Shown: positions 8,374 through 17,360, counted from the first letter of the stretch. The stretch: 64,000 bases of DNA from Oceanidesulfovibrio marinus (GCF_013085545.1 NZ_CP039543.1:372001-436000), one strand, 5' to 3'. Made by a program: numbers and translations. Notes: generated from the sequence alone by a model not told the origin.

Positions 8374-9708
8374 TCAGCCCACCATCTGCTTGGGCAGGTA
8401 GAAGACCAGCTCTGGGAACATGCAGAGGAGGATGGTCATCAGCAGCATGATAATGAAGAAGGGGAACGTGGCCTTGAGAATGGCCGGCGTGTTCTCCCTG
8501 GAGATGTGCTGGATGACGAAGATGGAGAAGCCCACGGGCGGGGTGATCTGCGAGAGTTCCACCATGATGACCACGAAGATGCCGAACCAGAGCGGGTCGA
8601 ACCCGGCCTGGATCACGATGGGCAGCACGATGGGCAGGGTCATGACCACGATGGAGATGCCGTCCAGGATCATGCCCAGGAAGAGGTACATGAGCCCCAG
8701 TACGAAGATGAGCATGTAGGGCGAAAGGCCCAGGTTGGCGATGAACACGCTGACCGCGCGGGCAATGCCGATGAAGCCCACTACCTGGGAGAGGAAGGCC
8801 GCGCCCATGATTATGAAGCAGATCATGCAGCTGGTGCGCACGGCAGCGAACAGCGCTTCCTTGAGGTTCGTCCAGGTGAGGTTGCGGAAGGCCAGCGCCA
8901 GGATGAGCGAGCCCAGCACGCCGATGGCCGCCGCCTCCGTGGGGGTGGTCACGCCCATGTAGATGCCGCCCAGCACGGCGGCGATGAGCGCAAAGACCGG
9001 CGCCAGATCCTTGAGCGAGCGCAGACGGTGGCCCCAGTCGATCTTCTCTTCGATGGGCGGCAGGTACTCCGGGTGCAGCAGCGATTGGATGATGATCCAG
9101 CCCGAGTACATGGCGGCCAGCGTCAGACCCGGCAGCACCCCGGCGATGAAGAGCTTGCCGATGGAGGTGTCCGACAGGATGCCGTAGATGATCATGATCA
9201 GGCTGGGTGGGATGAGGAAGCCCAGCGTGCCGGCTCCGGCCAGGGAGCCGATGGAGAGCCGCTTGTCGTAGCCGCGGTCCGAGAGCTCGGACAGGGTGAT
9301 CTTGCCCACCGTGGCCGTGGTGGCCGCGCTGGAGCCCGAGACCGCCGCGAACAGCGAGCAGGCCACGACGTTGATGTGGTAGAGCCGGCCCGGAATCCGC
9401 GTGAGCCACGGCACCAGACCGGTGAGCAGTTTGGTGCTGATGGCCGTGCGGAAGAGGATTTCGCCCATGAGCACGAACAATGGCAAGGCCGTGAGCGCCC
9501 AGGAGTTGAGCGAGTTCCAGACCGAGTTGGCCAGAAGATCGCCGATCTTGTCCCAGATGGAGATGGTGGGGGGCAGCCGCACCGCAAAGAGCAGCATGCC
9601 CGCAATGCCCGTCGCCAGAAGGGAAAAGCCGATCCACAGCCCGGCCAGAAGCAGGGCGAACATGACCACCAGCAGGACGAGGGAGAGAATGAGCGGGTCG
9701 TGAATCAT
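8374..9708 (-). CDS. dctM: TRAP transporter large permease (DctM)
   Basis: A 444-residue polytopic inner-membrane protein of the DctM family, the usual length. It contains the family segments GSSAATTATVG, a G-x-L-x-PPS segment (GFLIPPSLIMIIYG) and a second ITPPVGFS segment near the C terminus. It forms the sodium- or proton-driven transport channel of a tripartite carboxylate importer. The ATG at 9708 overlaps the stop of the small permease gene as ATGA; the open frame continues upstream to 10023 but that part is a shadow of dctQ. Confidence 0.92.
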   Translation of the reverse strand: MIHDPLILSLVLLVVMFALLLAGLWIGFSLLATGIAGMLLFAVRLPPTISIWDKIGDLLANSVWNSLNSWALTALPLFVLMGEILFRTAISTKLLTGLVPWLTRIPGRLYHINVVACSLFAAVSGSSAATTATVGKITLSELSDRGYDKRLSIGSLAGAGTLGFLIPPSLIMIIYGILSDTSIGKLFIAGVLPGLTLAAMYSGWIIIQSLLHPEYLPPIEEKIDWGHRLRSLKDLAPVFALIAAVLGGIYMGVTTPTEAAAIGVLGSLILALAFRNLTWTNLKEALFAAVRTSCMICFIIMGAAFLSQVVGFIGIARAVSVFIANLGLSPYMLIFVLGLMYLFLGMILDGISIVVMTLPIVLPIVIQAGFDPLWFGIFVVIMVELSQITPPVGFSIFVIQHISRENTPAILKATFPFFIIMLLMTILLCMFPELVFYLPKQMVG

Positions 9709-10196
9709 GAGTCGTCCCGTTTCAAGAGGCGGTCGGCCACAAAGGCCGCAAGCTGGAGGCAGAGCAGGGCCAGGCCCAGCGGCACCGCGAGCTGCGGAAT
9801 CCAGAACGGGGTCTCGGCCATGGTGTCGGCCTGCATGCCCAGCGCCCAGGACTCGTAGGTCATGGAGACGGCGTAGGTCAGGGCGTAGCCGGTGATGGCC
9901 AGGCCGAAGAGCCCGGCCACGATCTCGAACCGCCTGTTCCACGCCTTGGAGAGCCGCGGCAGCAGCAGCCCGATGCGGATAAAGGCCTTCTCGTGGAAGG
10001 TGTACGCGAAACCGAGCAGGCACAGCGCCACCATCAGATAGCCGGAGTACTCGCTGGCGACCTGGGTGGAGGAGTCGAAGACGGCCCGCACGAAGATCTC
10101 AACCAGAATGAGCAGCACAATGGCCGACATGGCCAGGACAGAAAGGAGGGCCCCTGCTTTCGAGAGGCCCTCCACAATTGCAAGTATGCGACGCAT
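9705..10196 (-). CDS. dctQ: TRAP transporter small permease (DctQ)
   Basis: A 163-residue membrane protein with four hydrophobic helices, the DctQ topology, including an E-x-x-x-R-x-V-F segment in the first helix pair and FHEKAFIRIGLLLPRL between helices 2 and 3. It bridges the binding protein and DctM. The gene lies 5 bases after dctP and overlaps dctM by 4 bases, so the three are one operon in the order P-Q-M. Confidence 0.9.
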   Translation of the reverse strand: MRRILAIVEGLSKAGALLSVLAMSAIVLLILVEIFVRAVFDSSTQVASEYSGYLMVALCLLGFAYTFHEKAFIRIGLLLPRLSKAWNRRFEIVAGLFGLAITGYALTYAVSMTYESWALGMQADTMAETPFWIPQLAVPLGLALLCLQLAAFVADRLLKRDDS

Positions 10197-10201
10197 CGGG
10201 A

Positions 10202-11185
10202 TTAGTTGACGTCTTCGCTGAATTCGTCGAGCACGGCCTTGAAGTCGGGGCCGTTATCTTCCTTCATCTCGTCGCGCATCTCCACGGCGATCTTCTTGAG
10301 CGATGCGGCCAGCTCGGGGGTCATCTCGTTGATCGTCATGCCGTTCTCCTTGAGCGCGGCGATGGAGTCTTCGACGCTCTTCTTGGAGGCGTTCCACTGG
10401 GCGTCCTCAACCTCGGCCGCGGCCTTCTCCATGGCTTCCTGCTGCTCCGGAGAGAGGGCGTTCCAGTAGTCCATGTTGATGGTCAGCATGTTCAGCGGAT
10501 ACGAGTAGTTGAGCTTGGTAAAGTAATCGAGCACTTCCCAGAACTTGCCGTCCTTGCCGGAGGTGGCGCTGGTCAGCACGGAGTCGATGAGGCCGGTGGA
10601 CAGGGCGGTGTAGACCTCGCCCCAGGGCAGGGACTGCGGGCTGGCGCCGGCGCGCTGCAGGAAATCGGCGCCGTTCTTGTCGTAGGTGCGGATCTTGAGG
10701 CCGGCGATGTCTGCCAGCTTCTCCACGGGCTTCTTGGTGTACAGGCCACTGCGGGGCCAGGGGGCGGCGTAGAGCAGCTTCTGGTTCCAGCGTGCACAGG
10801 CCTTCTCGTAGTAGGGCTTGGCCGTCTGGTAGAACTGCATGGCCTGCTCATAGGAGTTCACCAGCAGGGGCATGGTGGTCAGGCCGAAAATCTCGTCGCT
10901 GCCCGAGACCACGCCCATGAGGATGTCGCTCATGGGCAGGGTGCCGTCCTTGACCGCCTTGAGCAGCTCCGGACCCTTGAAGCCGAGGCTGCCGCCGGGA
11001 TGCACCGTGATGTCCACCGAACCGTCCGTGTACTCCTTGACCTTCTCGGCGAAGTTCTGGGCGCCGATGGTGTGGAAGTTGGACGCAGGGTAGATGGCGT
11101 TGCAGTCCATGGCGATGGTGTCCGCCACGGCGGCCGGTGCGGCCAGCACCACGAAGGCGAGTGCGAGTAGAAAGCGTTTGAACAT
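10202..11185 (-). CDS. dctP: TRAP transporter periplasmic binding protein (DctP family)
   Basis: A 327-residue extracytoplasmic solute receptor. The ATG at 11185 has GGAGG 7 bases before it and gives a clean signal peptide (MFKRFLLALAFVVLAAPAAVA); the longer frame to 11224 is rejected. Family features include an LKIRTYDKNGADFLQRAGASP-type segment with the arginine that normally binds the ligand carboxylate, and a W-G-E-V-Y-T-A-L segment. The ligand is probably an organic acid; the exact substrate cannot be read from the sequence. Confidence 0.9.
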   Translation of the reverse strand: MFKRFLLALAFVVLAAPAAVADTIAMDCNAIYPASNFHTIGAQNFAEKVKEYTDGSVDITVHPGGSLGFKGPELLKAVKDGTLPMSDILMGVVSGSDEIFGLTTMPLLVNSYEQAMQFYQTAKPYYEKACARWNQKLLYAAPWPRSGLYTKKPVEKLADIAGLKIRTYDKNGADFLQRAGASPQSLPWGEVYTALSTGLIDSVLTSATSGKDGKFWEVLDYFTKLNYSYPLNMLTINMDYWNALSPEQQEAMEKAAAEVEDAQWNASKKSVEDSIAALKENGMTINEMTPELAASLKKIAVEMRDEMKEDNGPDFKAVLDEFSEDVN

Positions 11186-11539
11186 GGAGCATCCTCCGGG
11201 AATAACGGTTTTTCTGGAGGGCATGCGAAAGTGCCCGGGTTGGTTATTGTTTCCAGGCTGTTACCATTTTTGGGATTGGCAGGCAAACGTGTTACGATTC
11301 CGCGCGCTGGTTTCCGGGGCCGGAGAACCCGGAGATACGGGGCGCAATGCCCGGAGATCGTTGGCCATGTCCATGTCGGAAAAATGGCCGGAAAAAATGA
11401 ACGCGGCCCTGTGGCCGCCGTGCATGGGAACGAAAAATGCCCGGGGACTGGATACTCGATCCGGCGTCCCCGGGCATGACTGGACACGAGCCGCGGCCGG
11501 GAGGTTTGCCCCGGCAGCGTTCCGCGCAATATATATGGA
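11186..11539. other. Intergenic region between TRAP and glycine-betaine genes
   Basis: This 354-base gap holds the terminator of the upstream glycine-betaine binding protein gene (11437-11478) and the leader of dctP. No gene is supported. No good sigma-54 or sigma-70 promoter for dctP could be picked by eye. Confidence 0.5.
11437..11478 (-). terminator. Rho-independent terminator of the glycine-betaine binding protein gene
   Basis: Inverted arms ATGCCCGGGGAC and GTCCCCGGGCAT, 12 bp and perfect, enclose an 18-base loop. On the minus strand the stem runs into TTTTT. It lies about 60 bases past the stop at 11540. Confidence 0.8.
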
Positions 11540-12400
11540 TTAGTTCTTGGGCAGCCAGGACTCCACCAGCTCCGGGTACTCCTTCATGAACCGCTTGGCG
11601 TTCTCGTAGCGGTCGGCCCCGTCTTCCTGGTTCCAGGCCATCAGGGTCTGGAGCTGGTCCGGGCTCTCGTAGTGGAAGTTGTCCAGCATGGCGTAGACCT
11701 CGGGCATGTCGTCATTCAAGCCATTGCGCACGATGGTGTGGATCTGCTCTTCCTCGCCCAGCACGCCCTTGGGGTCGTCCAGGTACTTGAGGTCCCAGCG
11801 GCCGAACATCCAGTGCGGCGACCACGCGGTGACCACGACCCACTCCTTGTTCTTGATGGCGTTGGCCAGGGCCGCGGTCATGGTGGAGCCGGAACCTTCC
11901 ATCAGCTCGAACTTATCGAGGTTGTACTCCTTCATGGCCTTTTCGGACAGGCGCATCAGGCCCGCGCCGGGGTCGATGCCGATGATCTTGCCGTCGAACT
12001 TGTCGGCGTTGTCGTTGAGGTCGGCGATGGAGTCCACCTCAACGTACGACGGCACAGCCCAACCGAGCTTGGCGCCGCCCACGATGGGGCCGAGGTCCTC
12101 GACCTTGCCCTGCACCTCTTTGAGGTAGTCGGCATGGGTCACGGGCAGCCACGCGGTGACCTGGCCGTCCACGTCACCGGTGCCCACGGCCATCCACATG
12201 GCGGCGGCGGTCACAGGCAGAATCTCCACGTCGTAGCCCATCTTCTCCTGCAGCACCGCCTTCACGAGGTTGGTGCTGGCCGCGGCGCAGTCCCACTCCA
12301 CGTAGGCGAGCTTCACCTCGGGCTTATCTGCCGCCATGCCGGGCGTAGCGCATGCCAGTACCAGAGCCATTGCGATCAGTAGCTTGAATAGATTCTTCAA
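11540..12400 (-). CDS. Glycine betaine/proline ABC-type substrate-binding protein (OpuAC/ProX family)
   Basis: A 286-residue periplasmic binding protein with signal peptide (cleavage near GMA-AD). It has the quaternary-amine binding features of the family: several spaced tryptophans, including AYVEWDCAAA, AAAMWMAVGTGDVDG, VTAWSPHW and FGRWDLKYLDDP. It starts with TTG, supported by AAGGAG 7 bases upstream; no ATG or GTG fits. No permease or ATPase gene is adjacent, so it is an orphan receptor that must work with a transporter elsewhere. The likely role is osmoprotectant or methylamine-substrate uptake. Confidence 0.88.
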   Translation of the reverse strand: MKNLFKLLIAMALVLACATPGMAADKPEVKLAYVEWDCAAASTNLVKAVLQEKMGYDVEILPVTAAAMWMAVGTGDVDGQVTAWLPVTHADYLKEVQGKVEDLGPIVGGAKLGWAVPSYVEVDSIADLNDNADKFDGKIIGIDPGAGLMRLSEKAMKEYNLDKFELMEGSGSTMTAALANAIKNKEWVVVTAWSPHWMFGRWDLKYLDDPKGVLGEEEQIHTIVRNGLNDDMPEVYAMLDNFHYESPDQLQTLMAWNQEDGADRYENAKRFMKEYPELVESWLPKN

Positions 12401-12450
12401 ATCATTTCTCCTTGCAGCGGGTGTAGTTTGTTGGATTATTCTGGACGTTG

Positions 12451-12459
12451 ACTATAGCA
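12451..12459 (-). promoter_or_regulatory. Candidate extended -10 promoter of the glycine-betaine receptor gene
   Basis: On the minus strand TGCTATAGT provides an extended -10 (TGN followed by TATAGT, 5/6), about 50 bases upstream of the TTG start. No convincing -35 at normal spacing was found, which fits an extended -10 type. Confidence 0.35.
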
Positions 12460-12846
12460 CGGTGCGGATCGAGACAGTGCAAGGTCCGCACAACAATGGA
12501 AAGCTGAGACAATGTATCGTTGTTTTACGATTCTGAATCAAACCGTTGGATGTGCTGGGATATTTTCTATCACAGTTTTCGAGTAATGTTTAGTCCTCTG
12601 GCGGAATATGAGTAGGAGCAGCTCTGGGGATAGAACAATCCCCGCAACCAGAGGCGGAAATTGACTAATTTTCGAAATATATCTTCGGGTAAAAATCGGC
12701 TTGAGCGGCGGGGGCACCTGACTTCGCGTGCGTCCTTTCGGGTATAGAACCGCCGTCGCGTTGTGCGTACTCTGCCCGCATAGTATGATTTTATGCGTCA
12801 TGGCCTCCATCGCGAGGGGTAACGATTTCTCACTTGGGCAAGACGT

Positions 12847-12872
12847 AGCAGCCCACAGGCGGGCTGCTTTTT
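12847..12872 (+). terminator. Intrinsic terminator without a protein gene upstream
   Basis: A perfect 8-bp stem, AGCAGCCC/GGGCTGCT, with a 6-base loop is followed by TTTTT on the plus strand. The 150 bases before it contain small hairpins such as CCTC-CATCGC-GAGG but no believable ORF. It may end a small non-coding RNA. I could not match it to 6S, SRP or a known riboswitch class. Confidence 0.6.
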
Positions 12873-12993
12873 CGAGGGTACGCGGCACGGCACCGATTGC
12901 ATATCGCCTTTCAACTCAGGTGCTTCGGAGCGCCGGCGGTGTTTTTTTGGCACAATGGCCAATTTATTTGTTCATTTTCTTGCGGTTACTCAT

Positions 12994-13017
12994 GTTATAT
13001 ATTACATAATATGTAAC
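12994..13017. promoter_or_regulatory. 24-base imperfect palindrome (operator candidate)
   Basis: Arms beginning GTTA and ending TAAC with ATATTA/TAATAT inside match at 10 of 12 positions. The site lies 54 bases before the ATG of the molybdenum hydroxylase small subunit and overlaps where its promoter should be, so it is a candidate repressor or activator site. Confidence 0.4.
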
Positions 13018-13070
13018 TTGTAACTGCCTCTGCACGTGATGTCGTGTTCGGCAAACCTTAGGAGACCGCC

Positions 13071-13550
13071 ATGAAGGAACGAATCGAGTTCACCCTCAAC
13101 GGCGCGCGGCGCACCCTGCTTGTGGATGACAGCCGGCCATTGCTGTGGGTCCTGCGTACCGATCTCGGCCTGACCGGCACCAAGTACGGTTGCGGTATCG
13201 GGCTGTGCGGTTCGTGCACCGTGCTTGTGGACAACCAGGCCGTGCGCTCCTGCCAGACCTCCATGGCCGAGGTTGCGGGCAAGAACGTGACGACCATCGA
13301 GGGCCTTGCCAAAAACGGGGCGCTCCATCCGGTGCAGCAGGCCTTCATGGAGCACGACGCCCTGCAATGCGGCTACTGCACGCCGGGCATGATCCTCCAG
13401 GCCGTGGCGTTGCTGCACGCCAACCCCGAGCCTTCCAGGGAAGAGATCATCGACGCCATGGAAGGCAACCTCTGCCGCTGCGGCGCGCATGTAAGGATCG
13501 TGGACGCGATCCGCGCTGCCTCGAAAATGGAAGGAGGCGCCGCCACATGA
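13071..13550 (+). CDS. Molybdenum hydroxylase [2Fe-2S] small subunit (IorA/CoxS type)
   Basis: A 159-residue protein with the two 2Fe-2S sites of the xanthine oxidase family: a plant-ferredoxin site CGIGLCGSC with its fourth Cys in RSC (residues 41-60), and a C-terminal four-helix site CGYC-TPGM plus CRCG (about 100-140). It passes electrons from the molybdopterin site to an acceptor. It overlaps the large-subunit gene by 4 bases. There is no FAD subunit, as in isoquinoline 1-oxidoreductase and related aldehyde oxidases. Start ATG 13071 with AGGAG upstream. Confidence 0.92.
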   Translation: MKERIEFTLNGARRTLLVDDSRPLLWVLRTDLGLTGTKYGCGIGLCGSCTVLVDNQAVRSCQTSMAEVAGKNVTTIEGLAKNGALHPVQQAFMEHDALQCGYCTPGMILQAVALLHANPEPSREEIIDAMEGNLCRCGAHVRIVDAIRAASKMEGGAAT

Positions 13551-15688
13551 GAACACAGCACAAAAATCAAGCGAACGAGGGCCGATTCCGGCTGAACCGC
13601 CGCGAGTTCATCAAGCTCACCGGCGCCGGGCTCTTCGTGTTCTTCACCGTGGGCAAGCTACCCTCCGCGCCGGACGAGGCCATGGCGCAGGAGCTGCCCA
13701 CCGACTTCAACGCCTTCCTGCACATCGGCGAGGACGGCCGGGTGGCCTGCTACTCAGGCAAGATCGAGATGGGGCAGGGCATCGTCACTTCGTTGGCCAT
13801 GATGCTGGCCGACGAACTGAACGTGCCGCTGGACAACGTGGATATGGTGCTGGGCGACACGGACGTATGCCCCTGGGACCGCGGCACCTTCGGCAGCCTG
13901 ACCACTCGGGTGTTCGGGCCGGCTCTGCTCCAGGCCGCGGCCGAGGCGCGCGCCGCGCTGCTGACTCTGGCATCGGAGGAGCTGGGCGTTCCGGAGGACA
14001 GGCTGGAGGCGCGGGACGGCACCGTGTTTGTGCAGGGCGATCCGAGCAAATCCGTGACCTACGCCGCGCTCACCAAGGGCAAGCGCATCGAGCGAACCGC
14101 GTCCGGGCCGGCGCGGTTGGAGGACCCCTCCGAGTACACCATAATGAATCGGCCGCAGCTGCGTATGGATGCGCACGCGAAGGTGACAGGCGCGGCCCAG
14201 TACGCCGGGGACATGCGGCTGCCGGGCATGCTGTACGCCTGCATCCTGCGCGAGCCGGCGCACGGGGCCCGGCTGGTGTCCGTGGATGTCTCGAAGGCCG
14301 AGGCTGTGGAGGGCGTGCGCGTCATCCGCGACGGCGACATGGTCGCGGTGTTGCATCCGCAATGGGACGTGGCCGCGGCGGCGCTCGACCTTGTGCAGGC
14401 CGAGTACGAGCGGCAGGACAATGTACGCCTGGACGACACGAGCATCTTCGACCACCTGGTGCAGGCAGCGCCCGACGGACAGACGCTGGCGTCCGGAGGC
14501 GACCTGAAGGCCGGAAAAGACGCCGCGCAGCTCCATACCGAGACGACCTTCCTGGACGGCTACGTGGCCCATGCGCCCATCGAGCCGCACACCGCGACGG
14601 TGCATGTGGAAGGGGACCGCGTTACGGTGTGGCCCTCGTCCCAGACGCCGTTTCCGGCCCAGGAGCAGGTTGCCCAGGTCCTGGGCATTCCCAAGGAGAA
14701 CGTGCGGGTGATCTCGCCGTTTCTGGGCGGCGGCTTCGGCGGCAAGACCCGCAATCTGCAGGTGGTGGAGGCGGCGCGGCTGTCCAAGCTGGCCGGCGCG
14801 CCGGTGCAGGTGGCCTGGAGCCGTAGCGATGAGTTCTTCCACGACTCCTTCCGGCCGGCCGCGGTGGTGACGATCAACTCCGGCGCGAGCAAGGACGGCG
14901 ACATCACATATTGGGACTTCGGCGTCTACTTTGCCGGCAACCGCGGGGCCGAGCATTTCTACGCCATCCCCCACCATAAGACCACCAGCTACGGCAGCTG
15001 GAGAGCCGCGTCCAAGGCGCATCCGTTCGCCGTAGGAGCGTGGCGCGCTCCGGCCAACAACACCAATACCTTTGCGCGGGAATCGCAGATTGAGATCATG
15101 GCCGCCAAAGCCGGGGTGGACCCGCTGGAGTTCCGGCTGCGCAACCTCTCGGACGACAGGATGCGCGCCGTGCTGAAAGCCGCGGCCGAGAAGTTCGGCT
15201 GGCAGGAGGCGCCGTCGCCCAGCGGCAAGGGGCGGGGGATTGCCTGCGGCATAGACGCCGACACCTTTGTGGCGACCATCGCCGAGGTGGATGTGGATCA
15301 GAGCACGGGCCGCGTGACCGTCAAACGCGTTGTCTGCGCGCAGGATATGGGCCTGTGCGTGAACCCTGCCGGCGCGGTTATCCAGATGGAAGGCTGCATC
15401 ACCATGGGCCTGGGCTACACCCTGTCCGAGGAGGTCCATTTTACCGGCGGCGCTGTGGAGGACCGCAACTTCGATACCTACGAGCTGCCGCGATTCTCGT
15501 GGCTGCCGAAGATCGAAACCATCATTCTGGACAAGCCGGACGAGCCGCCGCACGGCGGGGGCGAGCCGGCGATCATCACCGTGGGCGGCGCCGTGGCCAA
15601 CGCCATATTCGACGCCTGCGGCGCACGGGTGCTGCAGCTTCCCATGACGCCGGCGCGGGTGAAGGAGGCGCTGGATCGGAAAGCGTAG
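13547..15688 (+). CDS. Molybdopterin-binding large subunit (isoquinoline 1-oxidoreductase beta-like)
   Basis: A 713-residue IorB-type hydroxylase subunit. The ATG at 13547 overlaps the small-subunit stop (ATGA). The N terminus carries a twin-arginine signal (NRREFIKLTGAGLFVFF), so the heterodimer is expected to be exported folded to the periplasm, with the small subunit riding along. Family motifs include GGGFGGK around residue 392 and G-x-x-R-A-P at about 505 (VGAWRAPANN). The oxidised substrate is unknown; N-heterocycles or aldehydes are the family's usual targets. No XdhC-like maturation factor gene is adjacent. Confidence 0.9.
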   Translation: MRTQHKNQANEGRFRLNRREFIKLTGAGLFVFFTVGKLPSAPDEAMAQELPTDFNAFLHIGEDGRVACYSGKIEMGQGIVTSLAMMLADELNVPLDNVDMVLGDTDVCPWDRGTFGSLTTRVFGPALLQAAAEARAALLTLASEELGVPEDRLEARDGTVFVQGDPSKSVTYAALTKGKRIERTASGPARLEDPSEYTIMNRPQLRMDAHAKVTGAAQYAGDMRLPGMLYACILREPAHGARLVSVDVSKAEAVEGVRVIRDGDMVAVLHPQWDVAAAALDLVQAEYERQDNVRLDDTSIFDHLVQAAPDGQTLASGGDLKAGKDAAQLHTETTFLDGYVAHAPIEPHTATVHVEGDRVTVWPSSQTPFPAQEQVAQVLGIPKENVRVISPFLGGGFGGKTRNLQVVEAARLSKLAGAPVQVAWSRSDEFFHDSFRPAAVVTINSGASKDGDITYWDFGVYFAGNRGAEHFYAIPHHKTTSYGSWRAASKAHPFAVGAWRAPANNTNTFARESQIEIMAAKAGVDPLEFRLRNLSDDRMRAVLKAAAEKFGWQEAPSPSGKGRGIACGIDADTFVATIAEVDVDQSTGRVTVKRVVCAQDMGLCVNPAGAVIQMEGCITMGLGYTLSEEVHFTGGAVEDRNFDTYELPRFSWLPKIETIILDKPDEPPHGGGEPAIITVGGAVANAIFDACGARVLQLPMTPARVKEALDRKA

Positions 15689-16113
15689 GGCTGGCGGTGG
15701 CCGAGGCCAGTCGGGCGGATCGGAGTAGAGGGAAGGGGAGCCTTGTTCGGGGTGAAGCCTCGCCCGGTTCGGACGTGGTCCGGACGTGGCCCAGGCTGCA
15801 GTGGCGGCCCATTACGCTTCCGGCGCGGTGGGGACAACCCATTGTACGTATTTTCGTTGCGCGGGTGCAGGTCGGCTGATCCGGGCGAAAATCTCGCAAT
15901 GGCGCGGACAATATTTAGGTGTGGCTTTTTTGCGGCGATGTGGTACCCATGGCCCCACTGTCTGGATGAAGTGAATATTTGATCGCGATCCGTCCCGGTT
16001 TCCGTCCGCCCACGGCGTCCCCAGTTGATTTTTTTCTTCAGAGGTCCTCGCGTCAGAGCCCTGTGCTTTGATGTTGATTTATCTGTTCTTTTAATGGGTT
16101 ATTTGAATTCGCT
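15689..16113. other. Intergenic region, 425 bases, nothing recognised
   Basis: Between the hydroxylase and the MFS gene I see no supported ORF, terminator or promoter. The second half is AT-richer and probably contains the promoter of the MFS gene. Confidence 0.4.
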
Positions 16114-17277
16114 ATGCCTAATTTTCTCTTGCTAACTTTGCTTGCTGCGTTTCCTGCTCTGTCTACCGACATGTATCTGCCTGCAATTCCTACGTTGCAG
16201 GAGATATGGAACATCTCGCTGCCAGAGGCCAACCTTTCGCTGGTGGTCTACTTCGGCACCTTCAGCCTGCTGCTCCTGGTGCATGGTCCGCTTTCCGACC
16301 GCTATGGCCGCAAGCCCGTGTTGCGCTGGGGCATTCTGCTGTTCATCGTCGGCTGCCTCTTGTGCGCCAGCGCCGGCTCCATCACCATGCTCGTGCTCGC
16401 GCGCATGGTCCAGGCCACCGGCGCCGCTGCGGCATCGGCCCTGTCACTGGCCCTGGCCAAGGATCTCTACGAGGGCCAGGAGCGCCAGAAGATTCTGGCC
16501 TACATCGGCGTCATCATACCGCTGTGCCCCATGGTTGCGCCCATGCTGGGCGGGTTCATGCTCAAGTACCTGTCCTGGCGGTGGATCTTTATCTGCCAGG
16601 GAACGCTCGCCCTGGCCGGGCTGTACGGCGCGCTACGGCTCAAGGAGCCGGAGTTCGAGCGCACGCGCGGCGGCATTCTCTCTGTGGCGCAGCGATATGT
16701 CGTGCTTCTGAAGAACCGCAGCTACATCTCGTACACGCTTGCCTTCTGCATCATGCCGGCGGGCTTCTTCTCCTTTGTCGCGGCGTCCTCGAACATCTAT
16801 ATTGTGGGCTTCGGTATGAGCGCGGAGACGTATGGCCTGTACTTCGGCTTCAACGCTCTGTGTATGATGATCGGGTCCTTGCTTTGCTCACGGCTGTGCG
16901 TTGGGCACTCCACGTACGCCATCCTGCTGTTCTCCCTGGTGGGGCTCCTGGCGGGCGGGGTCGGCATGCTCGTCACCGGCGGCGCCACCCCCATGCTGTT
17001 CCTGGTCCCCATGGGCGCGATCTCCTTTTTCGTGGGCCTCAGCCGGCCCATCAGCATGAACATCGTGTTGGAGCAGGTGGAGAAAGACGTGGGCGCAGCA
17101 TCGGCTCTGGTGACCTTCGCCTTCTTCCTCCTCGGCGCCATCGCCATGGAGCTGATATCCTTTGACTGGTGGCCGTCCAAAGCCATGTTCATCGGCATGC
17201 TGTCCGTGATCGGCTCGGCCCTGCCCTTTGTAGCCGTGGTCTACCTGCACCGACAGCAGAAGCGCGAAGCACGTTAA
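16114..17277 (+). CDS. MFS drug exporter, Bcr/CflA family
   Basis: A 387-residue 12-helix major facilitator protein. It begins with the Bcr/CflA signature STDMYLPA-x-P in helix 1 and has the motif GPLSDRYGRKPVL in the helix 2-3 loop. It would export small toxic compounds using the proton gradient. No clear Shine-Dalgarno precedes the ATG, but the N terminus aligns in length with family members. It is a single-gene unit closed by a terminator at 17326. Confidence 0.88.
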   Translation: MPNFLLLTLLAAFPALSTDMYLPAIPTLQEIWNISLPEANLSLVVYFGTFSLLLLVHGPLSDRYGRKPVLRWGILLFIVGCLLCASAGSITMLVLARMVQATGAAAASALSLALAKDLYEGQERQKILAYIGVIIPLCPMVAPMLGGFMLKYLSWRWIFICQGTLALAGLYGALRLKEPEFERTRGGILSVAQRYVVLLKNRSYISYTLAFCIMPAGFFSFVAASSNIYIVGFGMSAETYGLYFGFNALCMMIGSLLCSRLCVGHSTYAILLFSLVGLLAGGVGMLVTGGATPMLFLVPMGAISFFVGLSRPISMNIVLEQVEKDVGAASALVTFAFFLLGAIAMELISFDWWPSKAMFIGMLSVIGSALPFVAVVYLHRQQKREAR

Positions 17278-17325
17278 GGCAGTCCAGAGTTCTGGACGCC
17301 CTGGGCGCTCCGATACCTGCCACTC

Positions 17326-17360
17326 AAGGGCCGAGGCGAATACCGTCTCGGTCCTTTTTG
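17326..17360 (+). terminator. Rho-independent terminator of the MFS gene
   Basis: GGGCCGAG pairs with CTCGGTCC (one G-T pair) around a short loop and is followed by TTTTTG on the plus strand, 50 bases after the MFS stop. Confidence 0.8.

Larger units (their letters stand above)
12401..13070. other. Intergenic region with terminator and palindrome, 670 bases
   Basis: This lies between two divergent units (glycine-betaine receptor on minus, molybdenum hydroxylase on plus). The visible elements, listed separately, are a minus-strand extended -10, a plus-strand intrinsic terminator with no protein gene before it, and a 24-base palindrome. The remaining ORFs look spurious. Confidence 0.5.

Noticed and set aside
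8116-9858. Plus-strand open frame of 580 codons opposite the TRAP permeases
   Set aside because: Composition is a His/Asp/Glu/Gln-rich shadow; dctM and dctQ on the other strand are certain.
12538-12888. Minus-strand ORF of 116 codons in the gap before the hydroxylase
   Set aside because: No ribosome-binding site or domain and it crosses the plus-strand terminator; not supported.
12950-12972. TTGGCAC near the hydroxylase considered as sigma-54 promoter
   Set aside because: No GC at the required 10-base spacing after the GG.
13754-15553. Minus-strand open frame of 599 codons opposite the molybdenum hydroxylase
   Set aside because: Shadow of a well-supported gene with cofactor motifs.
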